From positions 1 to 64,000 of the forward strand of contig JAICTV010000003.1 of the NCBI GenBank assembly GCA_025936175.1: a stretch of 64,000 nucleotides of DNA. The letters run 5' to 3'. The notes beneath the pieces are model-generated. The model saw nothing but the letters and a program-made list of their open reading frames with translations, was not told the origin of the DNA and ran no database searches. This DNA is from Phycisphaerae bacterium (GTDB lineage Bacteria > Planctomycetota > Phycisphaerae > Tepidisphaerales > Tepidisphaeraceae). Position 1 is the first letter of the stretch. Every line of letters starts with the position of its first letter. Below are positions 35,690 through 43,689 of the stretch, in pieces. The translations under genes were made by a program, and so were the position numbers.

Positions 35690-36547
35690 ATGCCGCTGCG
35701 CGTTTTGTGTCTCGGAGACATCGTCGGCCGCCCGGGCCGGCAGGTCGTCAGCCAAAAGCTCGCCGCGCTGGTGCGCGAGCGGCAGGTGGATTTGGTGATC
35801 GCCAACGCCGAGAACATCGCCGGCGGGAGCGGGATCACGCAGAACCTGTTCAACAAGATCCGCGCGTACGGGATCGACGTCGTCACGCTGGGGGATCACA
35901 TTTACAAGAAGGCGGACATCGTCCCGACGCTGCAGGCGAGCGAGCGGATCGTCCGTCCGGCGAACCTCTCGTCGCAGGCGGCGGGGCGGATGTACACCTG
36001 CGTCACCACCAACAGCGGCACGAGCGTCTGCGTCTTCTCGCTGATCGGCCGCATCTATATGAACCTGCCGGCGGACGATCCTTTCGCCGCCGCCGATCGA
36101 ATTCTCGCGCAGATCCCCGGCAACGTGCGCGTGTGCGTCTGCGATTTTCACGCCGAGGCCACCAGCGAGAAGGTGGCGATGGGACACTGGCTCGACGGCC
36201 GCGCGTCGGTGATCTTCGGCACGCACACGCACGTTCCGACGGCGGACGCGAAGATCCTGCCCGGGGGCAGCGCCTTCATCAGCGACGTGGGGATGTGCGG
36301 CCCGTACGACTCGGTGCTGGGCCGGCGGAAGGACCGCGTGCTGAAGTTCATGACGACCAACATGCCGGTGCCCTTCGACGTGGCGACGGGGGACGTGCGG
36401 ATGTGCGGGCTCCTGGCAGAAGTCGATCCGGAGACGGGGCGCGCGCTCTCGGTCGAGCGGATCGAAGTGAAGGGCGACAACGCGGATCAGGCGTACGACG
36501 CCGATGACAAGGCGCCGAATCAGAACGCGAATGCGAATCGGGAGTGA
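35690..36547 (+). CDS. YmdB-family metallophosphoesterase
   Basis: A 285-residue protein of the TIGR00282/YmdB family, dinuclear-metal phosphodiesterases acting on 2',3'- or 3',5'-cyclic nucleotides. Metal-binding motifs in order: LCLGDIVG, IANAENIAGGSG, VVTLGDHIYKK, CDFHAEATSEK and FGTHTHVPTAD, then GMCGPYDSVLG. The length is normal. ATG 35690 starts MPLRVLCLGD; the frame is open further upstream but the family begins here. The C-terminal 25 residues are Asp/Asn-rich. It is cytosolic; in Bacillus the homologue influences RNA levels and motility-biofilm choice, a family fact not testable here. Confidence 0.9.
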   Translation: MPLRVLCLGDIVGRPGRQVVSQKLAALVRERQVDLVIANAENIAGGSGITQNLFNKIRAYGIDVVTLGDHIYKKADIVPTLQASERIVRPANLSSQAAGRMYTCVTTNSGTSVCVFSLIGRIYMNLPADDPFAAADRILAQIPGNVRVCVCDFHAEATSEKVAMGHWLDGRASVIFGTHTHVPTADAKILPGGSAFISDVGMCGPYDSVLGRRKDRVLKFMTTNMPVPFDVATGDVRMCGLLAEVDPETGRALSVERIEVKGDNADQAYDADDKAPNQNANANRE

Positions 36548-36570
36548 ACATCAACCGTCTCCCGCGCGCG

Positions 36571-36624
36571 AAAAAACCCGGCTCCTCCGCTGCGCTACAC
36601 CCCGGGGCAGTTCAGCGGAGGAGC
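36571..36624 (-). terminator. Terminator of HEAT-repeat gene
   Basis: On the minus strand GCTCCTCCGCTG (36624-36613), 20-base loop, CAGCGGAGGAGC (36592-36581), CGGG, then TTTTTT. The left arm overlaps the end of the HEAT-repeat gene. Confidence 0.6.
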
Positions 36625-37865
36625 GGGGATGCTTCGGCGCCCGCGCGCGGGAACCGCTTCTGTTCGCGCTGCCACCACTGCCGCCACCACGCGCCGTCGT
36701 GTGATTCGTCGTAGCGCACGCCGGTCAGCTTCGACAACCCGAAGTAACCGACGCCGTAGACGGTGTTGTAGGTGTTGTCGGCGGCGATCGTCTCGATCAT
36801 CGGGGGGATGGCGCGGGGGTCGCCGATTTCTCCCAGCGCCGTCGCGAAATCCCAGCCGTTCCCGTTTTTGTCGCGCGTGGATTCGCGCAGGGCAGCGAGC
36901 AGCGGATCGACCGCCCAGGCGTTGCCCTTGCGGCCGAGCAGGCGCGCGGCGGCGGAGCGGACCTCGGCGTGTGGGGAGTCGAGCAGCGGGAGGATGGTCT
37001 GGCGGAGGTACTGCTCGTCCGGCCGCACGCCGGCGATGATCGCCTGGGCGGCGCGGACGATGTCCGCATCGTCGGGATGCCGCTTGAGCCACTCCGCCGC
37101 GAGATCGAGCGCGCCGGCGTCGCGTGCCGCCTGCGCGGCGGAGGGATTGGTCTCCAGTCCGCGTGCGGCGTCGCCGATGAAGCGCGCCTGACGCTTGAGG
37201 CCCTCGCCGCTCGACTGCTTGGCGCGCTCGATCCACCCGCGCGCGGCGTCGGCGACGACGGCCGCGAGCGCTTTCCCCTGCGTCTGCTTCCGCCATTGCG
37301 GATATGTCGAGCTGTCTTCGGAAAAATCGACGAACGCGTACTCGCGCAGGTAGTTCGAAGCCCACTCGCGCACGCGCGGGGACGGGTCGTTCATCCCCAG
37401 ATCCAGCACGTCCAGCACGCGCGGATGGTTGGCGAACACGAACGCCTTGAGGAGCTGCTGCCGCGCCTCGAACGCGCCGATGCGCGACCAGTTGTCGCCA
37501 AGGGTCTTCACGGCGACGTCGGGATCGGCGGCGGCGAGCTCGTTGCCGAGCGCGAGCGCGGCGCGCCAGTCGTCGGGGAGGGCAAGGAGCTTGCCGGAGA
37601 AGCTCTGATCGCGCGCGGCGACGGGTTGACTCGCCGGCGGGGCATCGGAAGCAAAAGTCGTGTGAGCGTCGGGCGGTCCCGGGCGCGGCCGCGCCGACCA
37701 GACGACCGCGGCGAAGGCGCCAGCGGCGGCGATCACGATCAGGACGATCGCCATCGTTTTGCGGCGCCGCTTCGACTGATCCTGCTTGAGCGACCGCAAG
37801 AGCAGATCGTCCGCGCGGCGCATCGCATCGTTCAAACGCCCTTCTTCGTCATTGCGTGCAGTCAT
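36612..37865 (-). CDS. HEAT-repeat protein with single TM segment
   Basis: A 417-residue protein. The N-terminus (1-36) is charged and cytosolic (RNDEEGRLNDAMRRADDLLLRSLKQDQSKRRRKT), followed by a TM helix (about 38-58). The rest contains several helical HEAT-like repeats (WRAALALGNELAAADPDVAVKTLGDNW, PRVLDVLDLGMNDPSPRVREWASNYL, PHAEVRSAAARLLGRKGNAWAVDPLLAALRE, WDFATALGEIGDPRAIPPMIETI). Single-TM protein with extracytoplasmic HEAT repeats probably binds protein partners. It begins 8 nt after the DUF2089 stop, with AGGTG before the ATG, so the two genes form an operon, DUF2089 first. Confidence 0.8.
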   Translation of the reverse strand: MTARNDEEGRLNDAMRRADDLLLRSLKQDQSKRRRKTMAIVLIVIAAAGAFAAVVWSARPRPGPPDAHTTFASDAPPASQPVAARDQSFSGKLLALPDDWRAALALGNELAAADPDVAVKTLGDNWSRIGAFEARQQLLKAFVFANHPRVLDVLDLGMNDPSPRVREWASNYLREYAFVDFSEDSSTYPQWRKQTQGKALAAVVADAARGWIERAKQSSGEGLKRQARFIGDAARGLETNPSAAQAARDAGALDLAAEWLKRHPDDADIVRAAQAIIAGVRPDEQYLRQTILPLLDSPHAEVRSAAARLLGRKGNAWAVDPLLAALRESTRDKNGNGWDFATALGEIGDPRAIPPMIETIAADNTYNTVYGVGYFGLSKLTGVRYDESHDGAWWRQWWQREQKRFPRAGAEASPLLR

Positions 37866-37873
37866 CGCGGCAC

Positions 37874-38245
37874 CTATTGGATTTGCTTGATGAGCTTCGC
37901 CGCGGTCTCGGCGTTGCTCTTTCCCGGATCGACGGCATCCAGCACGGTTCCCTGCACGCGGCGGGTCTTGGCGATCTCGCCGCGAAGGGCTTCGATCACC
38001 TTGTCCAGCCGCGAGCGCAGCGTCGGGTAAGAGACGCCAACCTGTTCGGCGAGCTCTTTCAGATTTCCGCCGGCGAGGACGAACATCTCGATGAACTTCT
38101 GATGCTCGACCGGCAGGCTGCCCAGGCGCGACATGGGGAAGGTCGCATCGACGGAGATCTCGCAGTGGTCGCAGGTCATCCGGGTCACGGCCATGGGGCC
38201 GCCGCAGTAAGGGCAGTCCTGGTTAACGGGGCGGATGTCGGACAT
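37874..38245 (-). CDS. DUF2089 zinc-ribbon/HTH regulator-like protein
   Basis: A 123-residue DUF2089 protein: an N-terminal zinc ribbon (CPYCGGPM...CDHC, about 10-30), a linker, and a helix-turn-helix-like part (LKELAEQVGVSYPTLRSRLDKVIEAL, about 65-92) resembling sigma-70 region 4. It is probably a small DNA- or RNA-polymerase-associated regulator. ATG 38245 is preferred to TTG 38248. GATAAT lies 13 bases upstream. It is followed after 8 nt by the membrane-bound HEAT protein, a possible partner. Confidence 0.85.
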   Translation of the reverse strand: MSDIRPVNQDCPYCGGPMAVTRMTCDHCEISVDATFPMSRLGSLPVEHQKFIEMFVLAGGNLKELAEQVGVSYPTLRSRLDKVIEALRGEIAKTRRVQGTVLDAVDPGKSNAETAAKLIKQIQ

Positions 38246-38258
38246 CAATAAAATTGAG

Positions 38259-38285
38259 ATTATCGATCACAAAAATGAATTTCAA
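38259..38285 (-). promoter_or_regulatory. Candidate promoter of the DUF2089/HEAT operon
   Basis: On the minus strand TTGAAA (38285-38280), 15-base spacer, GATAAT (38264-38259), 13 bases to the ATG. The leader would be about 6 nt with no ribosome site. The region is strikingly AT-rich compared with its surroundings. Confidence 0.45.
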
Positions 38286-38310
38286 GGAAAAAGTGACGTC
38301 ATCAGTGGGA

Positions 38311-38338
38311 AAAAAGAAACCCGGCACAGGGTGCCGGG
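38311..38338 (-). terminator. Terminator of RTX/PKD exoprotein gene
   Basis: On the minus strand CCCGGCAC (38338-38331), three-base loop, GTGCCGGG (38327-38320), then TTTCTTTTTT. A textbook intrinsic terminator, 30 bases after the stop at 38368. Confidence 0.8.
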
Positions 38339-38367
38339 CTTCTTCACTTCGCGATGTGGATTCGGTT

Positions 38368-40596
38368 TCACGCGAGCAGGTCGACGTCGAGCGACGTCTC
38401 GCTGCTCTTGAGGTCCGTGATGACGTCGGCGGTGGCGCCGTCGGCGTTGATGATGAACAGGTCCTGCCCGGACGTGCCGCTGAGCGTGTCGGAAGCGCCG
38501 TCATCGAACGCCGTGATGTCCGGCGTGATGAAGACGTTGCCGTTGAGACGCGCCGCGGCGCCGCTGCCGTTCTGGATGTTGGCGACGCGATCGGCGTAGG
38601 AGTGGCTGCTGTTCCACTCCGCCATCACCTGTCCGAGCGCCGCCGTGTCGTTGTCGTAGGAGGTGGTGCCGCCGACGAGGATGTCGTCGTCGGCGAAACC
38701 GACGAGGGTGTCGGCGCCGCCGCCACCGATGAGCAGGTCGCGGCCCTGCATTCCGTAGATCGTGTCGTTGCCGCTGCCGCCGACGATGATGTCGTCGCCT
38801 GCGCCGGCATGAACCGAGTCGGCGCCCGCGCCGCCGTAGATGACGACCCCGGTCGTGACGCTCGAGCCGATGTTGATCACGTCATTGCCGTCGCCGGCGA
38901 GGATGACGATCTGGCCGGAGCCGTTGTAGGTCGTGTTGGTTGCGCCGACGGAGACGACGAGGTTGCCGCTGCCGTCCTTGGTGACCGAGATCGAATCAAC
39001 GCCGTTGGATCCGCCGACGTAGAGGTTGCCACCCTGCACGGCGGTCGCGGTGATGGCGACGGCGAAGGTGGCGCTGGCGGAAGCGCCGGCGGCGTCCTTG
39101 ACGGTCATGGTGACGGTGTAGTTTCCGCTCGCGGCGTAGGCGTGGGCGACGTTGAGCGCGTCGGCATCGGTGGTCGGATGGAAGGCGATGACGTTGCCGT
39201 CGCCGAAGTCCCAGCTCACGGTGTGCGTGTCGCCGGCGTCGGGATCGACGAAGCTGCCGGCGAAGGAGAGCGATTGCAGCCGCACGCCGGAGGCGGCGCC
39301 GTTGATGGCGGCGTCGCTGGGGGCGGTGTTGGTGGGAGCGGTCTGATCGCGATAGACGTAGACGCTGCCCGCGTCGGTGCCATTGCTGTTGTCGGTGGTG
39401 AACGCCGAGACGAGGAAGCCGTCATTGACGGGGGCGGCAAGGGTGCCGAAGTCGCCGGCGTTGACGTCTGATGCCGGATCCGCTTCCGGATTCTCCAGGG
39501 TGCTGACGAGAGCGCCGGAACCGATGTCGTAGACGTACGCCGCGCCGCTCTGGAACCCGTCGGCGGGGTTGCCGTCCTGATCGAACGCGGTGACGGTGAT
39601 GTTGCCCTGATCGCCGATCATCAGGTCGCCGCCGCTGACGGCCAGCCCGGTGCCGAACCCGCCGAAGCTGAAGCGATCCTGCGGCAGGGAGATCGTTTTG
39701 AGGACGTTTCCGGTGGCGGCGTCGAACTGATAGACCGCGCCGGTCTGCAAGAGCAGGCTGCCGGCGGGGGCGCCGGGATCGCTGACAAAGACGGTGCCGC
39801 TGGAGGCGGCAAGGCTGGCGCCGAAACTGACGCCGCCGGGCGGAGAGTGCAGCGTGTTCACCAGGTTGCCTGCGCCGTCCACCACTTCGACGACCGTTTC
39901 GCCGCCGACGCTGGCCGACGCGTAGATGTACGTCCCATCGCTGTCGAGCGCCGCGCCGAAATGATCGAGCGTCGAGGCGTTATTGTCCGGGTTGAAGTAG
40001 ATCTGCGCCTCAGTCAGGCTCGGGCTGTCCAGGTCGTAACGATAGATCGCGCCGTTGCCGGTGTTGGTTCCGGCGTCGTCGGTCTGCACGAGCAGGTCGT
40101 TGCCGTACGCGGCGAGGCGTTCGCCGAAAGTCGCATTCCCCGGCAGCACGAACGTCTTTTCGGGAACGTCGTCACTGGCGTCGTCGTAGACGAAGACGTG
40201 GTTGGTGCCGTCGACCGGTTCGGATTCGGCGATGACGATCTTCCCGCCGACGAAGGCGACGGCGATGCCGAAGCGCGAATCCTGCGGGACGCCGACGATC
40301 GGATTGGTGAAAGTCTCAAGGGGCTGTCCGGCGCCGGAGCCGGTGTCGATCAGCTCGACCTTCCCGCCGCCGGTGATGTTGGTGCCGTCACCGGGCGAGG
40401 AGACCAGCGCGAGGTTGCCGTCGGTGGCGACGCCGCGGCCGAAGTTCTGGAACGCGCCACCCCCGTCCGTGTCGATCAGCGTGTTCGTGAGTTGATAGCC
40501 GGCGCTGAGCAGTCGACGCATCTCCAGCGTCTGCATTTCGACAGCGGCGGCGAGCCGCGCGGAACGTCCGCGGGCGTTAGGGGTGCGAGCGGTCAC
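38368..40596 (-). CDS. Exoprotein with FG-GAP-like propeller, PKD and RTX repeats
   Basis: A 742-residue exported protein. GTG 40596 is fixed by AAAGGAG seven bases upstream; an N-terminal basic stretch with EMQTLEMRRLLSAG is the LEPR-XLL-type motif. Residues about 35-430 are beta-propeller repeats (FGRGVATDGNLALVSSPGD, FGIAVAFVGGKIVIAES, FGAALDSDGTYIYASA, FGASLAASSGTVFVSDP, FGTGLAVSGGDLMIGD). A PKD domain (about 455-550; VSWDFGDGNVIAFHP, YTVTMTVKDAAG) follows, then calcium-binding GGxGxD RTX repeats (GGAGADSVHAGAGDDIIVGG, GNDTIYGMQGRD) to the end. RTX tails are usually exported calcium-dependent modules. A clear terminator follows. Confidence 0.85.
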   Translation of the reverse strand: MTARTPNARGRSARLAAAVEMQTLEMRRLLSAGYQLTNTLIDTDGGGAFQNFGRGVATDGNLALVSSPGDGTNITGGGKVELIDTGSGAGQPLETFTNPIVGVPQDSRFGIAVAFVGGKIVIAESEPVDGTNHVFVYDDASDDVPEKTFVLPGNATFGERLAAYGNDLLVQTDDAGTNTGNGAIYRYDLDSPSLTEAQIYFNPDNNASTLDHFGAALDSDGTYIYASASVGGETVVEVVDGAGNLVNTLHSPPGGVSFGASLAASSGTVFVSDPGAPAGSLLLQTGAVYQFDAATGNVLKTISLPQDRFSFGGFGTGLAVSGGDLMIGDQGNITVTAFDQDGNPADGFQSGAAYVYDIGSGALVSTLENPEADPASDVNAGDFGTLAAPVNDGFLVSAFTTDNSNGTDAGSVYVYRDQTAPTNTAPSDAAINGAASGVRLQSLSFAGSFVDPDAGDTHTVSWDFGDGNVIAFHPTTDADALNVAHAYAASGNYTVTMTVKDAAGASASATFAVAITATAVQGGNLYVGGSNGVDSISVTKDGSGNLVVSVGATNTTYNGSGQIVILAGDGNDVINIGSSVTTGVVIYGGAGADSVHAGAGDDIIVGGSGNDTIYGMQGRDLLIGGGGADTLVGFADDDILVGGTTSYDNDTAALGQVMAEWNSSHSYADRVANIQNGSGAAARLNGNVFITPDITAFDDGASDTLSGTSGQDLFIINADGATADVITDLKSSETSLDVDLLA

Positions 40597-40989
40597 AGGA
40601 CATCTCCTTTCGCGTCGCGCGCGGGCGCATCGATCAAAGCGCAAAACGACCGCGCGGACGTCACGACAGACGTGCGTCATCTGGCGAGAACTGCTACGGC
40701 GAAACAAATAGACGCGGCCCTTAGTGCCCTGCGGGAAGCGTCACTTCTCCCTAGAATTCTCCAAGCCACCTCCCACGGCGGCGTGGGGCAGATCATGCCA
40801 CGAATTCTCTGGAAAACAAAGGGAAAACAACAATTGTGACATCCAATAACTAATTCGTTTGTGAGGCCGGTAACTTGAGCGGGTGGGGCGGCCGCGCGGA
40901 TGTGCACTTCAACAGCAAACTTAAGAAAATCGGCGCTTTCCGGCAGGTCGTTGGCCTGTGCGGGGCTTTGCCTTTAAGGTTTTGTCACC
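40597..40989. other. Intergenic region between divergent exoprotein and ribH
   Basis: 393 bp. Besides the exoprotein ribosome site, it contains an AT-rich stretch (GGAAAACAAAGGGAAAACAAC, about 40811-40832, seen here in part) probably carrying the ribH promoter. I looked for an FMN riboswitch pattern before ribH and did not see one. No small gene was recognised. Confidence 0.4.
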
Positions 40990-41466
40990 ATGAGCTCCAA
41001 GTTTCCGGGATTCGAGCCGGCGGACTTGCCGGAATCGGCGCGCGTCGCGGTCGTCGCGGCGCGGTTCAACGCCGAGGTCGTCGACGAGCTGCTCAACGGC
41101 TGCCTGCGCCGGCTGCACGAGATGGACATCGACGGCTCGCGCGTGGACATCCATCGCGTGCCGGGCGCGTTCGAGCTTCCGGTCGCCGCCAAGATGTTGG
41201 CGCGCACCAAGCGATACTCTTCGGTCATCTGTCTCGGCTGCATCGTGCGCGGGGACACGCCGCACTTCGATTACGTCGCCGGCGAGGCCGCGCGCGGGAT
41301 TCAGGACGTCGCGCTGTCGGAGATGCTGCCGGTGATCTTCGGCGTGCTGACGGTGAACACGGACCAGCAGGCGTGGGACCGAATCGGCGGGAAGCACCAC
41401 TACGGGGAGCGAGCCGCCGAGGCGGCGGCGGAGATGATGGCGCTGAGCCTGCGGATCAAGCGATGA
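40990..41466 (+). CDS. ribH: 6,7-dimethyl-8-ribityllumazine synthase
   Basis: Penultimate enzyme of riboflavin synthesis, condensing the pyrimidinedione with dihydroxybutanone phosphate. The 158-residue protein has the family motifs: VAARFNAEVV (substrate-binding region), VPGAFELPVAAK, CLGCIVRGDTPHFDYV (with the catalytic His), and PVIFGVLTVNTDQQA. Length is normal for the icosahedral or pentameric enzyme. TTAAGG lies 11 bases before the ATG. The stop overlaps the nusB start as ATGA, the classical ribH-nusB arrangement. Confidence 0.94.
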   Translation: MSSKFPGFEPADLPESARVAVVAARFNAEVVDELLNGCLRRLHEMDIDGSRVDIHRVPGAFELPVAAKMLARTKRYSSVICLGCIVRGDTPHFDYVAGEAARGIQDVALSEMLPVIFGVLTVNTDQQAWDRIGGKHHYGERAAEAAAEMMALSLRIKR

Positions 41467-41906
41467 GTTCTCCGTCGTCTCATGCCGGCAGTCGAAGGCG
41501 CGCCCGCGAGCTGGCGATGCAGGTGCTGTTCTTGTGGGACACCAATGCGCAGAGTGATCCGCTGCTCGCCGCCCAGGTTGCGTCGGAGAACGCCGGCATC
41601 GACGACGAGACGCGGCGGTCGGGCCTGGACATGGCCAACGCCGCGTGGGAGCAGCGCGAATCGTCCGATGCGTGGGTACAGCGCCTCGCGCCGCAGTGGC
41701 CGCCGCACCGTCAGCCGGGCGTCGATCGCAGCATCCTGCGCCTGGGGGTGTGGGAGCTGACCAGCGGCAGGACGCCGCCCAAGATCGTCATCGATGAGGC
41801 CATCGAGCTGGCCAAGAGCTTTTCCACCGAGCAAAGCCCCGCGTTCATCAACGGCGTGCTGGACGCGGTGCTGAAGGAACACCAACAGCTCACGGGCAAC
41901 AGCTAA
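41463..41906 (+). CDS. nusB: Transcription antitermination factor NusB
   Basis: A 147-residue NusB, which with NusE (S10) binds boxA RNA in rRNA antitermination. Seen: RRRARELAMQVLFLWDTN at the N-terminus, a helical body, DRSILRLGVWEL and TPPKIVIDEAIELAKSFSTEQSPAFINGVLDAVLK at the C-terminus, all family hallmarks. ATG 41463 overlaps the ribH stop (ATGA), so translation is coupled. Confidence 0.93.
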   Translation: MSSPSSHAGSRRRARELAMQVLFLWDTNAQSDPLLAAQVASENAGIDDETRRSGLDMANAAWEQRESSDAWVQRLAPQWPPHRQPGVDRSILRLGVWELTSGRTPPKIVIDEAIELAKSFSTEQSPAFINGVLDAVLKEHQQLTGNS

Positions 41907-41946
41907 AGCGGTGCGCGCTCGGGTATAGCGCGCGGGCCGACACTTA

Positions 41947-42039
41947 TGTCATGCTGGGGTACTCCGAAGCATCTGTGTTCCACGGTGAGCCGCTTCCGGT
42001 TCGCAGCCAGATGCTTCGCGGAGTACCGCTCAGGGTGAC
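41947..42039 (+). repeat. Palindromic repeat family, copy A
   Basis: TGTCATGCTGGGGTACTCCG...AAGCATCTG (41947-41975) and its degenerate inverse (about 42008-42039) flank a 32-base loop. The right arm carries CG insertions (TTCGCGGAGTACCGCTCAGGGTGAC) like those in copy E. Confidence 0.75.
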
Positions 42040-42094
42040 GGCCCACCGACGCTGCATGCGAACGCGCGCCGCTCTAGTTGCAGCAGTTGGAGAC

Positions 42095-42173
42095 CATGTC
42101 ATCCCGAGGTACTCCGAGGGATCTCGGCGGCGACTGGTGTCCGAGATCCCTCGGAGTACCTCGGGATGACATG
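42095..42173 (+). repeat. Palindromic repeat family, copy B (perfect)
   Basis: Two 33-base arms (42095-42127 and 42141-42173), beginning CATGTCATCCCGAGGTACTC, are perfect inverted copies around a 13-base loop. The right arm overlaps the assigned start codon of the next gene. Confidence 0.85.
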
Positions 42174-43656
42174 GTCGCGACAACGCACTTTCGCGCTGAT
42201 GCTTCTGCCCGTCGCCATCGGCGCGGCGCGACTTCGCTCCTATCACGAGCCGCTCGAGTGGGACACCGGCACGTACACCGCGATCGCGCGGCAGATGCTC
42301 GACGGCAAGCGGCTCTACCAGGACGCGTGGGACATCAAACCGCCGGCGATCTTCGTCACGTATGCGGCGGCGCAGGCGCTGGTCGGCGACGGGCCGGCGC
42401 ACGTGTACCTGCTGAGCGTGATCGCGGCCGTCGTGACGATGATCGGCGTGTACCGCGCGAGCGGCGTCTGGGGCGCGGTCTTCTGGGCGGCGATGTGTCT
42501 GGAGCCGCGGACCGATGCGAACCTGCCGAACACGGAAGTCTTCATCAACGCCGCGACGTCGTGGACCTTCGCGCTGTGGTTATGCGACAACGATAAGCTT
42601 TCGCGCTCGCGCAGGATGCGGTCGATCCTGATCGGACTGTTGATCGCGCTCGCGACGCTCTACAAGCACGTCGCGATCGTCCCCGCCGCGAGTGTTGCGA
42701 TTGCCGAAATCCTCTGGCCGCCGATTGCGTCTTCGCGCAAGTCTGTCCTGAAGGGCATCGCGATCATTGCGACGATCGTGATCGCCGCGTGGACGCTCGT
42801 CTTCGCGTACTTCGCGCTCACGGGCCGCGGCTGGCTGATCTGGCAGACGCTCGTCGTCGCTCCGCGAGCGTACTCCGGCGGGATCGCCGCAAACCTCGCC
42901 GCGTCGCTCGCGGCGTCGAACGCGTTTCCGCGATTGCTGTACTTCACGATCCCGGCGATTGCGCTGGCGATCATCGGCGTGTGGGGGACGTCGCCGCGGC
43001 GGAGACGACTGCTGATTGCGCTCGCGATCGGGACGCAGGTGGCCGTCGCGCTCCCGGGCGGGTTTGCCAATCACTACTGCCAGCTCTGGTTCGTCCCGCT
43101 CGCGATCGGCGCCGGCTGGGGCGCGGGCGCGCTGGCGAAGATCGAATCGATCCGCCGCCGCTGGCTCGCCGTCGCCGTCTCATCCCTCGCCGCGATTGCC
43201 GTCCTCTTTCCGCAGCTCTCCTGGTACGCGCTCGACGGGCCGAACTGGGCGTGGCGCAAGCGCGGCGCGATGTTTCAATGGGCGAACGAGGCGGTGGTCG
43301 ATGCCGATCACCTGCTGCGTCCCGACGAGACGTTTTTCACCTGGTCCGACGAGGCGTGGGCGTATCCGCTGGCGCACCGTTCGCCGCCGGCGACGATGCT
43401 CTGGAAAGCCCACGCCACAGCCGGCCCGATGGCGGGCTGGTTGACGCAGAAATCCCTGGCGGAACTCGAGGCCCGCGCGCCGGAGCTGGTGCTGTCATGG
43501 GGCGACGCCGCGCCGATCGATCATCCGATCGCGCGATGGATCCTGGACCGGTACGATCGCCTGCCCGATCCGAAGCGAAGGCACTTTCCCTTCGTCTTCT
43601 ACGTGCTCCGCGGCGGCGCATTGCAGGGTCGGCTGTCATCCGCATCGCTGGATTGA
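42166..43656 (+). CDS. GT39-like polytopic glycosyltransferase/membrane protein
   Basis: A 496-residue protein with about ten hydrophobic helices. YHEPLEWDTGTYTAIARQMLDGKRLYQDAWDIKPPAIF (in pieces) is the exposed loop pattern of GT39/ArnT-PMT-type glycosyltransferases: an acidic pair, then G-x-x-L/P-Y-x-D-x-W-D-x-KPP. It probably transfers a sugar from a polyprenyl carrier. ATG 42166 lies inside the right arm of repeat copy B, without a ribosome site; ATG 42199 (MLLPVAIG) is a real alternative that would leave the repeat wholly outside. Confidence 0.78.
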   Translation: MTWSRQRTFALMLLPVAIGAARLRSYHEPLEWDTGTYTAIARQMLDGKRLYQDAWDIKPPAIFVTYAAAQALVGDGPAHVYLLSVIAAVVTMIGVYRASGVWGAVFWAAMCLEPRTDANLPNTEVFINAATSWTFALWLCDNDKLSRSRRMRSILIGLLIALATLYKHVAIVPAASVAIAEILWPPIASSRKSVLKGIAIIATIVIAAWTLVFAYFALTGRGWLIWQTLVVAPRAYSGGIAANLAASLAASNAFPRLLYFTIPAIALAIIGVWGTSPRRRRLLIALAIGTQVAVALPGGFANHYCQLWFVPLAIGAGWGAGALAKIESIRRRWLAVAVSSLAAIAVLFPQLSWYALDGPNWAWRKRGAMFQWANEAVVDADHLLRPDETFFTWSDEAWAYPLAHRSPPATMLWKAHATAGPMAGWLTQKSLAELEARAPELVLSWGDAAPIDHPIARWILDRYDRLPDPKRRHFPFVFYVLRGGALQGRLSSASLD

Positions 43657-43689
43657 AGTGCCCGCTCACCTATACTTCACCCGACGCAC

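Noticed and set aside
40860-40990. Possible FMN riboswitch before ribH
   Set aside because: None of the conserved FMN-aptamer segments were found in the leader.
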